In this document: positions 7,679 to 15,979 of the stretch, in pieces
Layout: each line of letters opens with the position of its first letter
How positions within the stretch are numbered: the stretch's first letter is position 1
DNA from: an uncultured Planctomycetota bacterium
GTDB taxonomy: Bacteria; Planctomycetota; UBA1135; GCA-002686595
Assembly (NCBI GenBank): GCA_903928115.1
Contig: CAIYPP010000132.1
Coordinates: 20,969-84,968, forward strand
Length of the DNA: 64,000 nucleotides
Direction: 5' to 3'
Translations under genes and position numbers: made by a program
Notes under the pieces: generated by a model
Told to the model about the DNA's origin: nothing
Databases searched by the model: none
The model's input: the letters and a program-made list of their open reading frames with translations, nothing else

Positions 7679-10600
7679 ATGACGAACACTCTCCGCGTGC
7701 TCTCCCAGCCCCTCTCCGCGCTGTTCTGCATGACGCTCGGCGTCGTACTGTCGGCCGACGCGAGTGCCAGTTCCCCGCGGGGCGAGCGCGCGCCCGCGCG
7801 CGTCAGCTACGACCGCGACGTGCGTCCGATCCTCACGGATCGCTGCTTCTCCTGCCACGGCCCGGACGAGGGCAAGCGGCAGGCTGGGCTGCGGCTCGAC
7901 ACGTTCGAGGGTGCGACGCGCGAGCGCGAAGGGCGTGTCGCGCTCAAAGTGGGGGACGCCGAGCAGAGCGAGCTTTGGCGGCGCATCACCAGCCACGACG
8001 ACGCGGTGCGCATGCCGCCGCCGTCGAGCAAGAAGAAGGCGCTCGACGAGGCCGAGCTTGCGCTCGTGCGGCGCTGGATCGACGACGGCGCGGAGTACGA
8101 ACCTCACTGGTCGTTCGTCCCGCCGAGTCGCCCCGAGGTTCCCAAGGTCGACAGCGCGCGTTGGTCGCGCAACCCCGTCGACCGCTTTCTGTACGCTCGC
8201 TGGGCGAGCGAGGGGCTCGCGCCGAGCGAGCGCGCGGACGACGCGACGGTGCTGCGGCGCGTGTTCCTCGACCTGACCGGCCTTCCGCCGACTCCGGAGG
8301 AGCTCGACGCGTTCGCCGCCGACACGCGCGCGACCAAGCTCGAGCACTGGATCGAGCGCCTGTTTTCCGAAGAGCCCTATCGCACGCGCTACGCGGAGCG
8401 CATGGCGACACCGTGGCTCGATGCGGCGCGCTACGCCGACACGAGTGGCATCCACATGGATGCCGGACGCCAAATCTGGCCGTGGCGCGACTGGGTGCTG
8501 CGCGCGTACCGCGACAACATGCGCTTCGACCAGTTCGTGCTCGAGCAGCTCGCCGGCGACTTGCTCCCGAACGCCACGCTCGACCAGCGAGTCGCCACGG
8601 GCTTTCACCGCAACCACGTGACGACCGACGAGGGTGGCGCGATCGACGAGGAATACAAGGTCGAGTACGCGGTCGACCGGACGGCGACCACGGGCTCGGT
8701 GTTCCTCGGTCTGACGATGGGCTGCGCGCGCTGCCACGACCACAAGTTCGATCCCGTCTCGCAGGCGGACTTCTACTCGCTCTATTCGTACTTCAACTCC
8801 AACGAAGAGCCGGGTCTCTACTCGCAGGTGCCGGACGCCAACCGCGCGTTCGAGCCGTTTCTGGAAGTGCCGAGCGAAGCCGACGTGGCCGAGCGAGCGC
8901 GCCTCCAAGGCGAGCTCGATGCGGAGCGCGGCCGACTCTCCGAGCGCGGACCCACGGAGGCGGCGGAGCTGGCGAAGTTCCACGCGGAGATCGCCGCGGC
9001 GGGTCTCGCGTGGAGCGCCCCCGAGGTCGTCGAAGCGACGTCGAGCGGCGGTGCGACGCTCGAGAGGCTCGCGGATGGCTCGGTGCTCGCGAGCGGCGAG
9101 AATCCGGACAAGGACCTGCACACGCTGCGCTTGCGCACCCAAGCGACCTCGCAGCGGCTGCTGCTCGTCGAAGCCCTTGCGCACGCAGACTTGCCGCACG
9201 GGCGTGTCGGTCGCGCGGAGAATGGCAACGCGGTCCTGAGTGCCGTCCGCGCGGAGGTCGTGTCGCTCGCCGATCCTTCGCAGCGCAAGCCGCTGCGCTT
9301 CGAGTGGGCGTGGGCCGACCACGAGCAGCCCAACGGCGACTTCCGCGCGGTCAACGTGCTCTCGAGCACGGACAACCTCGGCTGGGCGGTCAACGGGCAC
9401 AACCTCGGTGGATCGCGTGCGCTGGTCTTGCTCGCCGACGAAGCCTTCGGCTTCGAGGGCGGCAGCGAGCTCGTGATCGAGCTCGATTACTCGTCGATCT
9501 ACGCGCGACACACCCTCGGCTGCGTGCGCATTCGCACTTCGTCGATCGGCGACGCGCTGGTGGCCCGACTGCCGGTCGCTTCGAGCGGCTGGTACATGTG
9601 CGGCCCTTTCAACGGCGAGCGCAGCGAGCTGTTCGAGCGCGTCGAGGGCCCCGAGTCCGCGCCGACGCTCGACCTCGCGCAGCGCTTCTCGGGCAAGGGC
9701 TGGTCGTTCGACGACGCGCGCCTCGACGGACGCGTCAACCCGCTGCCGGAAGGCGCGAACAACACGTACGTCGCGAAGCGGCTGTTCGTGCCGAGTGCGC
9801 GCGACGTCGAGCTCTCGCTCGGCAGCGACGACGGCATGCGCGTGTTCGTCGACGGTGCCGAGCTCTACAAGAACCAGATCGACCGCGCTGCGGGCGCCGA
9901 TCAGGATCAAGCCAAGGCCATGCTCGCGCGCGGCACGCGCAGCGTGGTGTTCAAGGTCGTGAACACCGGCGGCCAAGGCGGTTTCTACTGGCGCGAGAAG
10001 CGGCGCGAAGGGGAGCTCGCGGGCGAGCTCGTGGCAGCGATCTTGCCGCGTGAAGCGCGCTGGCCTGAACTCGAGGCGCGGCTGGAGAGTCGCTGGATGA
10101 CGGACTTCTCTCCGACGTATCGCGAGCGCTCGGAGCGCATCGCGAAGCTCGACGGCGAGCTCAACGCGCTCGCCGCGCGCATTCCGCGCACGATGGTGAT
10201 GCGCGACGCCGCGATGCCGCGCGAGACCTACGTGTTGTCTCGTGGTGCGTACGACAAGCCCGACAAGGCCCGCCCCGTCGGACGCGCCGTGCCTTCGGCG
10301 CTCGGCTCGCTGCCCCCGGGCTCACCCGCCAATCGCATCGGCCTCGCGCAGTGGCTGCTCGCGCCTGAGAACCCGCTCGTCTCACGCGTCGCGGTGAACC
10401 GACTGTGGGAGCTTCTGTTCGGCGTCGGCATCGTGGCCAGCACCGAGGACTTCGGACTTCAGGGCGCGTTCCCGACGCACCCCGAGCTCCTCGACTGGCT
10501 CGCGGTCGAGTTCCGCGAGAGCGGCTGGGATGTGCAGCACGTGCTGCGCATCCTCCTCACCAGCGAAGCGTACGCACAGGCTTCGCAGCGCCGTTCCGAC

Positions 10601-11278
10601 CTCGCCGAGGTCGACCCCGACAATGCGCTCGTCGCTCGCTTGTCGCGACGCCGTCTGCACGCGGAGGCGATCCGTGACATGGCTCTGTACGTGTCGGGCC
10701 TGATGGTCGAGCGCTTCGGTGGGCCGTCGGTCAAGCCCTACCAGCCTGACGGCCTGTGGCAGGAGGTCGCGATGCTGCAATCCAACACGCGTATCTACGA
10801 GCGCGGCAGTGGCGACGCACTCTGGCGTCGAAGCCTCTACACCTACTGGAAGCGCGCGTGTCCGCCGCCCGCGATGCTCACGTTCGACGCGCCGACCCGC
10901 GAGTTCTGCAACATCCGGCGCATCAACACGAACACGCCGCTGCAGGCGCTGGTGCTGTGGAACGACGAGCAGTTCGTCGAAGCCTCGCGCGCGTTCGCCG
11001 CTCGCACGCTCGCTGAGCGCGACGGGGACGATGCGCGGCTCACCCTCGCGTATCGGCGTGTGACGGCGCAAGTGCCCGATGCCGAGGCGCTCGCGCTGTT
11101 GCGTGCGGCGCTTGGGGACTTCCGTTCGCGGTACGCAGCGGCGCCCGAGGACGCGCGCGCGCTCGTCGAGGTCGGCGAGTCGATGGTGCCCGAGGGTGTC
11201 GATGTCGCGGAACTTGCGGCGTGGACGCTCGTGTGCTCGAGCCTGCTCAACTTGGACTCGGTGATCTGCAGGAACTAG
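7679..11278 (+). CDS. Planctomycete cytochrome C / DUF1549 / DUF1553 protein
   Basis: 1199 residues, exported. Residues 1-30 are a signal peptide. A PSCyt1 haem site CFSCH lies at 56-60, followed by the DUF1549 (PSCyt2) region (NPVDRFLYARW, LRRVFLDLTGLPPTPEEL), a second haem-type site CARCH near residue 350 (MGCARCHDHKFDPV), and a long middle part with PA14-like sequence (SDDGMRVFVDGAELY). DUF1553 then runs to the end (NPLVSRVAVNRLWELLFGVGIV, TPLQALVLWND). Such proteins always pair with DUF1501 partners, as here (the next gene starts 2 nt later), and are thought to act in the periplasm on unknown substrates, often with sulfatases and polysaccharide degradation. The ATG at 7679 is chosen because it begins the signal peptide. 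Confidence 0.93.
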   Translation: MTNTLRVLSQPLSALFCMTLGVVLSADASASSPRGERAPARVSYDRDVRPILTDRCFSCHGPDEGKRQAGLRLDTFEGATREREGRVALKVGDAEQSELWRRITSHDDAVRMPPPSSKKKALDEAELALVRRWIDDGAEYEPHWSFVPPSRPEVPKVDSARWSRNPVDRFLYARWASEGLAPSERADDATVLRRVFLDLTGLPPTPEELDAFAADTRATKLEHWIERLFSEEPYRTRYAERMATPWLDAARYADTSGIHMDAGRQIWPWRDWVLRAYRDNMRFDQFVLEQLAGDLLPNATLDQRVATGFHRNHVTTDEGGAIDEEYKVEYAVDRTATTGSVFLGLTMGCARCHDHKFDPVSQADFYSLYSYFNSNEEPGLYSQVPDANRAFEPFLEVPSEADVAERARLQGELDAERGRLSERGPTEAAELAKFHAEIAAAGLAWSAPEVVEATSSGGATLERLADGSVLASGENPDKDLHTLRLRTQATSQRLLLVEALAHADLPHGRVGRAENGNAVLSAVRAEVVSLADPSQRKPLRFEWAWADHEQPNGDFRAVNVLSSTDNLGWAVNGHNLGGSRALVLLADEAFGFEGGSELVIELDYSSIYARHTLGCVRIRTSSIGDALVARLPVASSGWYMCGPFNGERSELFERVEGPESAPTLDLAQRFSGKGWSFDDARLDGRVNPLPEGANNTYVAKRLFVPSARDVELSLGSDDGMRVFVDGAELYKNQIDRAAGADQDQAKAMLARGTRSVVFKVVNTGGQGGFYWREKRREGELAGELVAAILPREARWPELEARLESRWMTDFSPTYRERSERIAKLDGELNALAARIPRTMVMRDAAMPRETYVLSRGAYDKPDKARPVGRAVPSALGSLPPGSPANRIGLAQWLLAPENPLVSRVAVNRLWELLFGVGIVASTEDFGLQGAFPTHPELLDWLAVEFRESGWDVQHVLRILLTSEAYAQASQRRSDLAEVDPDNALVARLSRRRLHAEAIRDMALYVSGLMVERFGGPSVKPYQPDGLWQEVAMLQSNTRIYERGSGDALWRRSLYTYWKRACPPPAMLTFDAPTREFCNIRRINTNTPLQALVLWNDEQFVEASRAFAARTLAERDGDDARLTLAYRRVTAQVPDAEALALLRAALGDFRSRYAAAPEDARALVEVGESMVPEGVDVAELAAWTLVCSSLLNLDSVICRN

Positions 11279-11280
11279 CG

Positions 11281-12741
11281 ATGAACCCGATCGAAGAACA
11301 CTACCTCTCGCTCACGCGCCGTCGCTTCTTTGGCAAGGCGGCGACTTCGATCGGCGCGGGACTCGGCGCGCTGTCGCTCGGCTCGCTCCTCGGCGGGTCG
11401 CTCGCCCACGGGCAGGACAACATGCTGCCGCAGCAAGGCCCGCACTTCGCGCCGAAGGCGAAGCGTGTGATCTACCTGCACATGGAGGGCGGGCCGAGCC
11501 ATCTCGACCTGTACGACTACAAGCCCGAGCTGCGACGCCGCTTCAATCAGGATCTCCCCGACTCGATCCGCAAGGGTCAGCGGCTCACGACGATGACGAG
11601 CGGTCAGGCGCGCTTTCCGATCGCGCCCTCGATGTTCCGCTTCCAGCGCTGCGAGAACCGCACGGGCGGCGTGTGGCTCTCGGAAATCCTCCCGCACACG
11701 GCGACGGTGGCGAACGAGATCGCGTTCATCCACTCGATGGAGACCGAGGCGATCAACCACGAGCCCGGCATCACCTTCTTCCAGACGGGCAACCAGCAGC
11801 CCGGCCGTCCGAGCTTCGGCTCGTGGATGAGCTACGGCCTCGGCTCTGCGAACGCGAACCTGCCGACCTTCGCGGTGATGATCACGCAGGGGCAGGGCAA
11901 CATGCAGGCGCTCGCCGCGCGCTTTTGGGGCTCGGGCTTTCTCCCGAGCGAGCACCAAGGTTGCAAGCTGCGCTCGAGCGGCGATCCGGTGCTCTACCTC
12001 AAGGACCCGCCGGGCATGACGCGCGTCGATCGGCGCCGCATGCTCGACTTGGTCGGCGCACTCAACGAGAAGGAAGCGCGCGAGAGCCTCGACCCCGAGA
12101 TCGACGCACGCGTCGCGCAGGCGGAGATGGCCTACCGCATGCAGATGTCCGTGCCCGAGCTGACGGACTTCTCCGATGAGGACGAGGCGACCCTCGCGCT
12201 GTACGGCGACGACGTGCGCAAGCCCGGCACGTTCGCCGCGAACTGCCTGCTCGCGCGTCGACTTGCGGAGCGCGGCGTGCGCTTCATCCAGCTCTACATG
12301 CGCGGCTGGGATCAGCACGGCGGCTTGCCCGCGGAGATCCAGCTTCAGACGCGCGCGGTCGATCGAGCGCAGGCCGCGCTGATCAAGGACCTGCGACGCC
12401 GTGGCCTTCTCGACGAGACCCTGATCCTGTGGGCGGGCGAGTTCGGACGCACCGTGTACAGTCAAGGCACGCTGACGGAGACGAACTACGGGCGCGACCA
12501 TCACCCGCGCGCGTTCACCGTGTGGGCTGCGGGCGGCGGCATCGCGCCGGGCATCAGCTACGGCAAGACGGACGACTACGGCTACAACATCGTCGAAAAC
12601 CCCGTCAGCGTTCACGACCTGCACGCGACGCTCCTGCACACGCTCGGCTTCGACCACGAGCGCCTCGTCTATCGCCATCAAGGGCGCGACTACCGGCTCA
12701 CCGACGTCTCGGGCCGCGTGATCCCGGAGCTGCTCGCATGA
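11281..12741 (+). CDS. DUF1501 protein with Tat signal
   Basis: 486 residues. The N-terminus LTRRRFFGKAATSIGAGLGALSLGSLL is a twin-arginine signal with a hydrophobic core, so it is probably exported folded. The body belongs to the DUF1501 family, an alkaline-phosphatase/sulfatase-like fold: IYLHMEGGPSHLDLYDYKP at the start, SMETEAINHEPGITFFQTG, GWDQHGG, LILWAGEFGRT and RDHHPRAFTVWAAGGG near the end. The family is the obligate neighbour of DUF1549/DUF1553 cytochromes. It starts 2 nt after the upstream stop and overlaps the next gene by ATGA, so all three are co-translated. The substrate is unknown. Confidence 0.92.
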   Translation: MNPIEEHYLSLTRRRFFGKAATSIGAGLGALSLGSLLGGSLAHGQDNMLPQQGPHFAPKAKRVIYLHMEGGPSHLDLYDYKPELRRRFNQDLPDSIRKGQRLTTMTSGQARFPIAPSMFRFQRCENRTGGVWLSEILPHTATVANEIAFIHSMETEAINHEPGITFFQTGNQQPGRPSFGSWMSYGLGSANANLPTFAVMITQGQGNMQALAARFWGSGFLPSEHQGCKLRSSGDPVLYLKDPPGMTRVDRRRMLDLVGALNEKEARESLDPEIDARVAQAEMAYRMQMSVPELTDFSDEDEATLALYGDDVRKPGTFAANCLLARRLAERGVRFIQLYMRGWDQHGGLPAEIQLQTRAVDRAQAALIKDLRRRGLLDETLILWAGEFGRTVYSQGTLTETNYGRDHHPRAFTVWAAGGGIAPGISYGKTDDYGYNIVENPVSVHDLHATLLHTLGFDHERLVYRHQGRDYRLTDVSGRVIPELLA

Positions 12742-13889
12742 GTGCGCGCTGGACCGTGCTCGCGCTGAGCTTGGCGGCTGCGTGCCAGAGCGGCGAGGTG
12801 CGGGATTCGCTCGCACCTACGCGCGAGTCCGCCTACGAAGTCGTGATCGCGCCGATCCTGCGCGAGCGCTGCGTCGGCTGCCACGGCTCGGAGCGCGCCA
12901 AGGGCGGCCTGCGGCTCCACACGCCGGAAGCGATTCGCGCGGGTGGTTCCATGGGTGCGGTCGTCGTGCCTGGCAATGTCGGCGCGAGCGAGCTCGTGCG
13001 CAGGCTGCACCTCGCGCTCGACGACGACGAGCACATGCCGCCGGACGACAAGCCGCAGCTCGACGCCGCGCAGATCGCGACGCTGGAGCGCTGGATTGCG
13101 GCGGGAGCGCCCTACGAAGGCCCCGTCGACGGGCTCGTTGCGCCGCAGAAGGCGCCGGCTCCGACGAAGATGGCCGCCGCCGATCCCGCGGCGCTCTCCG
13201 CGCTGCGGAACGAGCTCGTGCACGTGCAAGCGGTGTCGCAGGGCTCGCACGCGCTCTGGATCGACTTCGCGGCGATCGCGCCGCGCACCGACGACGCGCT
13301 GGTGGAGCGGCTGCTCACTCCGCTGAAGTCGCAGACGAGCGAGCTGGCGCTCGCGCGCAGCAAGGTCGGCGGCGCGACGCTCGCGTTCTGCGGACGGCTG
13401 CCCGCGCTGCGCAAGCTGGACCTGCGCGATACCAAGGTGGGGGATGCGGAGCTCGCGGGCTTGGGCGCGCAGCCCGCGCTAGAGGAGCTCGTCCTCGCGC
13501 GAACGGCGATCACCGATGCGTCGGTCGAGACCCTGCTGGCGCTGCCCGCGCTGCGCAGCGTGCACCTCTGGGGCTGCCAGCTCTCGCCCGACGCGCTCGC
13601 GCGGCTGCGCGCGAAGCCGACGCTGCGCGTCGACTTCGGGGACACGCCGGACACGGTGATCGCCGAGGTCGAAGACAAGCCCAAGTTCACGAGCGAGCTG
13701 CCGAGCCCAGATCTGCCGCCCGCGGGCGATCCGAGTGCGCCCGTCAACGCGAAGTGCCCCGTCACGGGCTCGCCCATCAACCCCAAGTACACGCGCACCT
13801 TCGAAGGCAAGGTGATCGCGTTCTGCTGCCCCAACTGTCCCGGCGAGTTCGACACGGACCCGGCCAAGTACGCCGCCAAACTGCCGTGA
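12738..13889 (+). CDS. Lipoprotein fusing planctomycete cytochrome c, leucine-rich segment and YHS-like domain
   Basis: 383 residues. The signal ends at a lipobox (SLAAAC, Cys16). A PSCyt1-type haem site CVGCH follows at 45-49 with the usual AHMPP-like motif DEHMPPDDKPQL. The middle (about 190-305) looks like four or five leucine-rich repeats (LPALRKLDLRDTKVGDAELAGL, LEELVLARTAITDASVETL). The C-terminus CPVTGSPINPKYT...FCCPNCPGEFDTDPAKY is a YHS-like metal-binding unit with CCxxC. Translation is coupled to DUF1501 by ATGA at 12738-12741. It probably carries electrons for, or docks, the DUF1549/DUF1501 partners at the membrane. This is an inference from operon position. Confidence 0.85.
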   Translation: MSARWTVLALSLAAACQSGEVRDSLAPTRESAYEVVIAPILRERCVGCHGSERAKGGLRLHTPEAIRAGGSMGAVVVPGNVGASELVRRLHLALDDDEHMPPDDKPQLDAAQIATLERWIAAGAPYEGPVDGLVAPQKAPAPTKMAAADPAALSALRNELVHVQAVSQGSHALWIDFAAIAPRTDDALVERLLTPLKSQTSELALARSKVGGATLAFCGRLPALRKLDLRDTKVGDAELAGLGAQPALEELVLARTAITDASVETLLALPALRSVHLWGCQLSPDALARLRAKPTLRVDFGDTPDTVIAEVEDKPKFTSELPSPDLPPAGDPSAPVNAKCPVTGSPINPKYTRTFEGKVIAFCCPNCPGEFDTDPAKYAAKLP

Positions 13890-13898
13890 GACGCTGCC

Positions 13899-15296
13899 CT
13901 AGCGGGCGTAGGCGCGGCGCGCGAAGAGCAGCGCGAGGAACGGCAACATGTTGGTCTTGTTGGGGATCAGGCTGAAGATCCGCCACAGGCGCTTGGGGTT
14001 GAAGTAGAAGCGGCGGTAGGCGGACTTGCGCAGCGTCGTGATCGTCGACTCAGGGACGGTCGAGAGGTTGATCTGCGTCTGGTAAGGCTCGTACGCCGAC
14101 CAGTCGTGGGGGAGCTGGAAGCCCGCGTTTTCGACTTGGCGATAGAGCTCGGTGCCCTTGAACGGGATCACGCGGAAGAAGGCCGCGGTGTGGAAGGACG
14201 AACGGCTCGCCCAGTCGATCGTCGAGCGCATCTCGTCTTCGGTTTCGGACGGGAAACCGAGCATGAACGCGCCGTGCACCATGACTCCCTGCTTGGCGAT
14301 GAAGTCGACGATGCGCTCGACCTTCTCGATCTTCAGGTTCTTCTTCATCACCTTCTGGATTCGCGGGCTGGCGGACTCGACCGCCACCATGCAGCGGTAC
14401 ATGCCCGCCTGCTTCAGGAGCACGACCAGCTCCTCGTCGAGAATGTCCCCGCGGAATCCATTGGGGAAGGTCAGGGCCAGCTTGTAGCCGCGCTCGAGGA
14501 TGCCGCGCGCAATCGCTTTCGCGCGCTCCGGCTTGAAGTTGAAGATGTCGTCCATGAAGACGAGCTCCTTCACGCCGTACTTCGTGACCAGCAGGTCGAT
14601 CTCCGCGAGCACGTGCTCGGCCGAGCGGTCGCGGAAGGTCTTTCCGTAGCTGTTGTGGCAGTAAGTGCAGCGCCAAGGACACGCGCGCGAGCTGAACATC
14701 GTCGCGAACTCCTTGTGCGCGTAGATCACGCCGCCGCGCGGCACCTTGTGGTACTTCGCGTGGTCGATCAGGTCCCAAGCGGGGAACGGCAGAGCGTCGA
14801 GATCCTTGGGCGCGGCGCGGTCGGGCTCGTGCACGACCTCGGCCCCGCGACGCCACGACAGTCCGAGGCAGCCCGCCCAGTCCGTGCGACGCGCGGCGAC
14901 GCCGTCGAGCAGCTCCGCGAACGTGAACTCGCCCTCGCCGCGGACGACGAAGTCGACGCTCGCATCGGCGAGCACGTCCGCTGCGGCGACGCTCGGGTGC
15001 GGGCCGCCGCAGACGATCACGGCCTTGGGAAGCCGTTCGCGGACCAGCTTCGCCACGGCGTGCATGCAGCCCGCCTCGTAGGTCATCGCGGAGAGGCCGA
15101 CGACGTCTGGGGAGAGCCGCACGAGCTCCGCGACGCACTGCTCGGGGTCCCAGTCCTCGACCTTCATGTCGAGGATGTGCACGTCGGGGTGCCCCGCCGC
15201 ACGCGCCTGCGCCGCGATCATCATGATCCCGAGCGGGTGGACGTGCGTGAACTGCGTGTAGCGGTGGTAGGTCTGGACGAGGGCGACGCGCACCAT
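13899..15296 (-). CDS. B12-binding-type radical SAM protein
   Basis: 465 residues. The N-terminal 150 residues form a cobalamin-binding-like Rossmann domain (VALVQTYHRYTQFTHVHPLGIMMI, PDVVGLSAMT, CGGPHPSV, FVVRGEGEFTF). I do not see DxHxxG, as is usual in this class. The radical SAM core follows with the cluster motif SSRACPWRCTYCHNS (CxxxCxxC), then FMDDIFNF, and ESASPRIQKVMKKN in place of the usual GxESG. The reaction is unknown; the class includes methylases and cyclases of lipids, hopanoids, tetrapyrroles and peptides. The start is ambiguous between ATG 15296 and ATG 15308; neither has a clear ribosome binding site. The C-terminus has a hydrophobic patch (MLPFLALLFA). Confidence 0.88.
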   Translation of the reverse strand: MVRVALVQTYHRYTQFTHVHPLGIMMIAAQARAAGHPDVHILDMKVEDWDPEQCVAELVRLSPDVVGLSAMTYEAGCMHAVAKLVRERLPKAVIVCGGPHPSVAAADVLADASVDFVVRGEGEFTFAELLDGVAARRTDWAGCLGLSWRRGAEVVHEPDRAAPKDLDALPFPAWDLIDHAKYHKVPRGGVIYAHKEFATMFSSRACPWRCTYCHNSYGKTFRDRSAEHVLAEIDLLVTKYGVKELVFMDDIFNFKPERAKAIARGILERGYKLALTFPNGFRGDILDEELVVLLKQAGMYRCMVAVESASPRIQKVMKKNLKIEKVERIVDFIAKQGVMVHGAFMLGFPSETEDEMRSTIDWASRSSFHTAAFFRVIPFKGTELYRQVENAGFQLPHDWSAYEPYQTQINLSTVPESTITTLRKSAYRRFYFNPKRLWRIFSLIPNKTNMLPFLALLFARRAYAR

Positions 15297-15385
15297 GGAC
15301 ACGAGCATGGTAGCGCGGATTTTTCACCACCGCGCGGCGGGTTGGAGGCTCGACGCGCCGCGTCCACCACGCGAACATACGAGCC

Positions 15386-15979
15386 ATGCGTCCGCTCCCC
15401 GACGCCCGCGAACAGCTCGAACATGCGCTGCGCACCGCCAACGGCCACTTCGTCTACGAGTCGGGCCACCACGGCGACCTGTGGATCGACCTGCAGCGGC
15501 TCTTGGCCCACACGCCGCACATGCGTGCGTGGGCGAGCGAGCTCGCGCGCCTGACGTATCCGGAGCGACCTGAGGTCGTTTGCGGTCCACTCGTCGGCGG
15601 AGCCTTCGTGGCGCAGTTCGTGGCTTCCGAGCTAGGGCTGCCATGCGTGTTCTCGGAGCGCATCTCCGATGAGGACTCACGCTTCCGTGTGCCCCCCTCA
15701 CTGCGTGCGCTCGTCCAGGGTGCGCGTGTCTTGCTGCTCGATGATGCCATCAACGCGGGGGCGGCATGTCGCTCGACGGCTCGAGACCTGCGCGAGGCGG
15801 GCGCGAGCGTCGTGGCGCTCGCGGCGCTGGTGGAACTCGGCGATGACGGGAGCAAGCTCGGCGGCGAGCTCGGCGTGCCGTTTCATGTGCTCGCACGCCG
15901 CGACCGACAGCTCTGGCGTCCGGACTCCTGCCCGCTGTGCAAGCGGGGGACGCCGCTCTCGTTCGAGCTGATGCGCTAG
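15386..15979 (+). CDS. pyrE: Orotate phosphoribosyltransferase
   Basis: 197 residues. It transfers the phosphoribosyl group of PRPP to orotate in pyrimidine synthesis. The substrate loop appears as FVYESGHHGDLWIDLQ, the subdomain PEVVCGPLVGGAFVAQFVA follows, and the PRPP-binding motif is VLLLDDAINAGAACRST. The C-terminus carries CPLCKRGTPL, a two-Cys tail found in a subset of OPRTs. The family motif VxxDDxxTxG is slightly changed (DDAINAG), so another type I phosphoribosyltransferase is possible. It shares its stop with the convergent kinase gene via CTAG at 15976-15979. Confidence 0.75.
   Translation: MRPLPDAREQLEHALRTANGHFVYESGHHGDLWIDLQRLLAHTPHMRAWASELARLTYPERPEVVCGPLVGGAFVAQFVASELGLPCVFSERISDEDSRFRVPPSLRALVQGARVLLLDDAINAGAACRSTARDLREAGASVVALAALVELGDDGSKLGGELGVPFHVLARRDRQLWRPDSCPLCKRGTPLSFELMR

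Noticed and set aside
7613..9976. 787-codon minus-strand open frame
   Set aside because: It is antisense to the DUF1549/DUF1553 gene and has no protein-like segments.
11275..12816. 513-codon minus-strand open frame
   Set aside because: It is antisense to the DUF1501 gene; codon-bias shadow.
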